A stretch of 64,000 nucleotides of DNA from Candidatus Aminicenantota bacterium (GTDB lineage: Bacteria > Acidobacteriota > Aminicenantia > Aminicenantales > Aminicenantaceae), in NCBI GenBank assembly GCA_016927475.1, contig JAFGMO010000028.1, positions 1 through 64,000 on the forward strand. The letters are read 5' to 3'. The notes below the pieces were generated by a model. That model was not told the origin of the DNA, ran no database searches, and saw only the letters and a list, made by a program, of their open reading frames with translations. The stretch's first letter is position 1; each line of letters opens with the position of its first letter. Shown one piece after another: positions 61,999 through 64,000 of the stretch. A program made the position numbers and the translations under genes.

Positions 61999-64000
61999 GC
62001 TTTTCCAAAAACAAGCAGCCTGTCGAGGCTCCTCTCAACGCCCAATCTCTAGGAAGAAATACCGTCGAATTATTTTCCTGTATAACCGCAGGCCCCTTGA
62101 CCTTACCGGTTTTTGGAAGATCATCTCTGTTCAAGAAAGGACAAAGGACTTTTTCAAGTCTCCCCTCCCCTTTTTTTTTCGACGGCAGCCAAAGAAATCT
62201 TTTTTTTTGTTTTTCCTTTTTTGTTTCCGATGGCCGGAACATGGATGAAAAAGACAGTTTTTCAGCTTTTTTGATAATCCGGAGCCTGATATTCACTACC
62301 TGAACAAGCGCATTTAAATCTGCATACCCATATGCTCTTTTATGGCAGCAATGGAAATTTTCCTCAATATTGTTTATGTCAAAATGACCGGATTTTTCCT
62401 TCCTAAAAGGAATATTCAGTTCATAGTTCTGCCTTTTATACCGGACATCCGCACTAAACATGAATTTCCAACCAACTGAATTTTCCCCTGCTGACAGGCA
62501 CCATTTTTTTGCCTTTTCCCTGAGTTTCATCATATCGTGCTTCAACCTTTTTTTTGTTTCGCTATCCATGACATGCAGGACGGTTTGAACAAAATCAACG
62601 GCCTTATCCGCAAGAATAAGTCCGCATGCCGAGAACAATCCTGGAAAAAGTGGAATCACAACACGGCAAATTCCCAATTCTTCCGCCAAATAAGCAGCAA
62701 CAAGAGGCCCCGCTCCCCCGTAAGCCATCATGGAAAAAAAACGCGGATCAAAACCACGGGATATGGATATCAACCGGAGAATTTTAAGGGTATTGGCCAG
62801 GGTTGTCTTAAGGATTCCTTGGGCGGCGGACCTGACATCGATACTTAAAGGGCGTCCGATCTTTTCCCCGATACTTTTTTTTGAGGCATCGACGTCCAGT
62901 TTCATCGCCCCTCCGAGAAAAGAATCCTCATCAAGATACCCGAGAACAACAAAAGCGTCTGTAACTGTGGGAAATTCTCCCCCTCTGCCATAACATGCCG
63001 GGCCGGGATTAGATCCCGCACTTTCCGGCCCTACCTTGAGATGGCCGCCTGAATCGATCCGGGCAATACTCCCTGCACCTGCTCCACACTCTGCAATATC
63101 GATCATGGGGAACTGAACCGGGTATCCACTTCCTCTAGCGCCGGCGGTATGAAGACCTCCTCCCACCTCATAACTTTGTGTAAATTGGGGCACCCCTTCT
63201 AAAACGATTCCAGCTTTGGCCGATGTTCCCCCCATATCAAAAGCAATAACTTTTTCGATGTTCAGCTCATTTGCTAAAGATGCCGCAGCAAGAATTCCTG
63301 CAGCCGGCCCTGATTCGACTAAACAATGGGGACGGGCAGCGGCTTGAACGGCAGAAAGGATTCCACCACCCGAATGCATAATATCCAATCCTGCCCGAAT
63401 CGCTCCCTCGTCTTTAATCTTACTCTGTATTTTTTTAAGATAGGCGATAACAACCGGGGCCACAGCCGCCGATATAACGGTTGTGCTGGCCCGTTCATAT
63501 TCCCTGAACTCCGGAGAAACCTTGCTTGAAAGGAAGACATCTTCTTCGGAATAATATGCCCCGGCTGTATGCAAAACCTCTTCCTCATGTTCGGGATTCA
63601 GGAACGAAAATAAAAAAACAACGGCCAGTGTTTTCGCTCCCTTACGTCTGAGCTTCCGCACGACATGCAGTACCTTACTGCGGTCGGGAGATTTAAGAAC
63701 TTTACCGTCGGCATCCATTCTCTCATCGATGGAAACAATCATATCCCTGGGAACAAGAGGAGGAAGCCTGTCTTTACCCAGGTCATAAAGAGAGGGACGA
63801 ACCTGTCTTCCAATTTCCAGGATATCAGCGAATCCTTCGGTAACAAGTAAACCCACGGCGGCTGTTCGTCCTTCCAAAAGCGCATTGGTCACGATTGTCG
63901 TTGCATGGACAACTCTTTGAACATCCTGTGCTTTCCTTTTTGTCAAATCCATCACCCTTTTAAATCCTTCTAAAAAGGCAACCGATGGATCTTTCGAATT
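61988..64000 (-). CDS. hyuA: Hydantoinase/oxoprolinase subunit A, 5' end cut by window edge
   Basis: The open frame continues without stop to base 64000 and codes for [16 protein letters not shown] before the first Met candidates, so the true start lies outside the window. About 670 residues seen. It belongs to the HyuA/OplA family, ATP-dependent enzymes that open 5-oxoproline, hydantoin or ketone-derived rings. The N-terminal phosphate-1 segment is missing. Visible: [41 protein letters not shown] (second phosphate loop), [30 protein letters not shown] and MAYGGAGPL. The C-terminal domain ends [16 protein letters not shown]. No HyuB partner is inside the window. The stop overlaps the end of the histidine kinase gene by 11 bases, convergently. 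Confidence 0.88.
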   Translation of the reverse strand, partial: NSKDPSVAFLEGFKRVMDLTKRKAQDVQRVVHATTIVTNALLEGRTAAVGLLVTEGFADILEIGRQVRPSLYDLGKDRLPPLVPRDMIVSIDERMDADGKVLKSPDRSKVLHVVRKLRRKGAKTLAVVFLFSFLNPEHEEEVLHTAGAYYSEEDVFLSSKVSPEFREYERASTTVISAAVAPVVIAYLKKIQSKIKDEGAIRAGLDIMHSGGGILSAVQAAARPHCLVESGPAAGILAAASLANELNIEKVIAFDMGGTSAKAGIVLEGVPQFTQSYEVGGGLHTAGARGSGYPVQFPMIDIAECGAGAGSIARIDSGGHLKVGPESAGSNPGPACYGRGGEFPTVTDAFVVLGYLDEDSFLGGAMKLDVDASKKSIGEKIGRPLSIDVRSAAQGILKTTLANTLKILRLISISRGFDPRFFSMMAYGGAGPLVAAYLAEELGICRVVIPLFPGLFSACGLILADKAVDFVQTVLHVMDSETKKRLKHDMMKLREKAKKWCLSAGENSVGWKFMFSADVRYKRQNYELNIPFRKEKSGHFDINNIEENFHCCHKRAYGYADLNALVQVVNIRLRIIKKAEKLSFSSMFRPSETKKEKQKKRFLWLPSKKKGEGRLEKVLCPFLNRDDLPKTGKVKGPAVIQENNSTVFLPRDWALRGASTGCLFLEKLKT

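Noticed and set aside
1-64000. tRNA, rRNA, CRISPR array or transposase
   Set aside because: No tRNA-like cloverleaf, no rRNA segment, no regularly spaced repeats with spacers and no transposase frame was seen. Repeats found are dispersed palindromes.

Overview
The window looks like part of a bacterial chromosome from a Gram-negative lineage with an outer membrane, probably Acidobacteriota or Candidatus Aminicenantes. That placement is inferred from gene content: large FtsX-type permeases, BNR-repeat exported proteins, a zinc-ribbon Ser/Thr kinase with TPRs, many secreted peptidases and lipoproteins, and a GatDE pair. I could not test it by search. Base composition looks fairly even. I see no tRNA, rRNA, transposase, phage gene or CRISPR array.

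Layout. 0.5-6 kb: a primary-type sigma factor convergent with a trehalose module (beta-phosphoglucomutase/trehalose-phosphatase fusion, then a GH65 phosphorylase). 6.4-16.3 kb: an exported BNR/VPS10-like protein, an aminotransferase, two secreted proteins of unknown role and a 1046-residue Ser/Thr kinase. 16.6-26.9 kb: a DPP-IV-type peptidase, an SH3-domain lipoprotein, an orphan FtsX permease, a tightly overlapping four-gene envelope cassette and a polytopic membrane protein. 27-31.8 kb: a large exported glycosidase-like protein, a PIG-L deacetylase and NagB, which fit amino-sugar use. 32-38 kb: an M28-M19 double peptidase and the archaeal-type tRNA amidotransferase pair GatD/GatE. 38-42.7 kb: a corrinoid methyl-transfer module (RACo-like activator, corrinoid protein, MttB-family methyltransferase, MetH-activation-like protein). 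43-51 kb: a second BNR protein, a Tat-signal phosphatase and a TldE/TldD pair in which TldD carries a Tat-lipoprotein-like signal. 51.5-62 kb: a MacAB-TolC-like export operon (adaptor, ATPase, permease, second ATPase, TolC) divergent from an NtrC-type regulator and a histidine kinase. Sigma-54-type promoters face both ways between them. 62-64 kb: the 3' part of a hydantoinase/oxoprolinase gene cut by the window edge.

The most unusual signal is non-coding. A family of 0.2-0.3 kb palindromic elements sits directly after stop codons, in the same orientation as the upstream gene. At least five full copies share a core whose central stem changes sequence on both sides while keeping its pairing (CAGCCTGT/ACAGGCTG, CGATGGAC/GTCCATCG, CGGTGTAC/GTACACCG and others). 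A second, longer outer stem behaves the same way. This suggests a structured RNA in 3' UTRs or a hairpin-selected mobile repeat. I know of no described family that matches.
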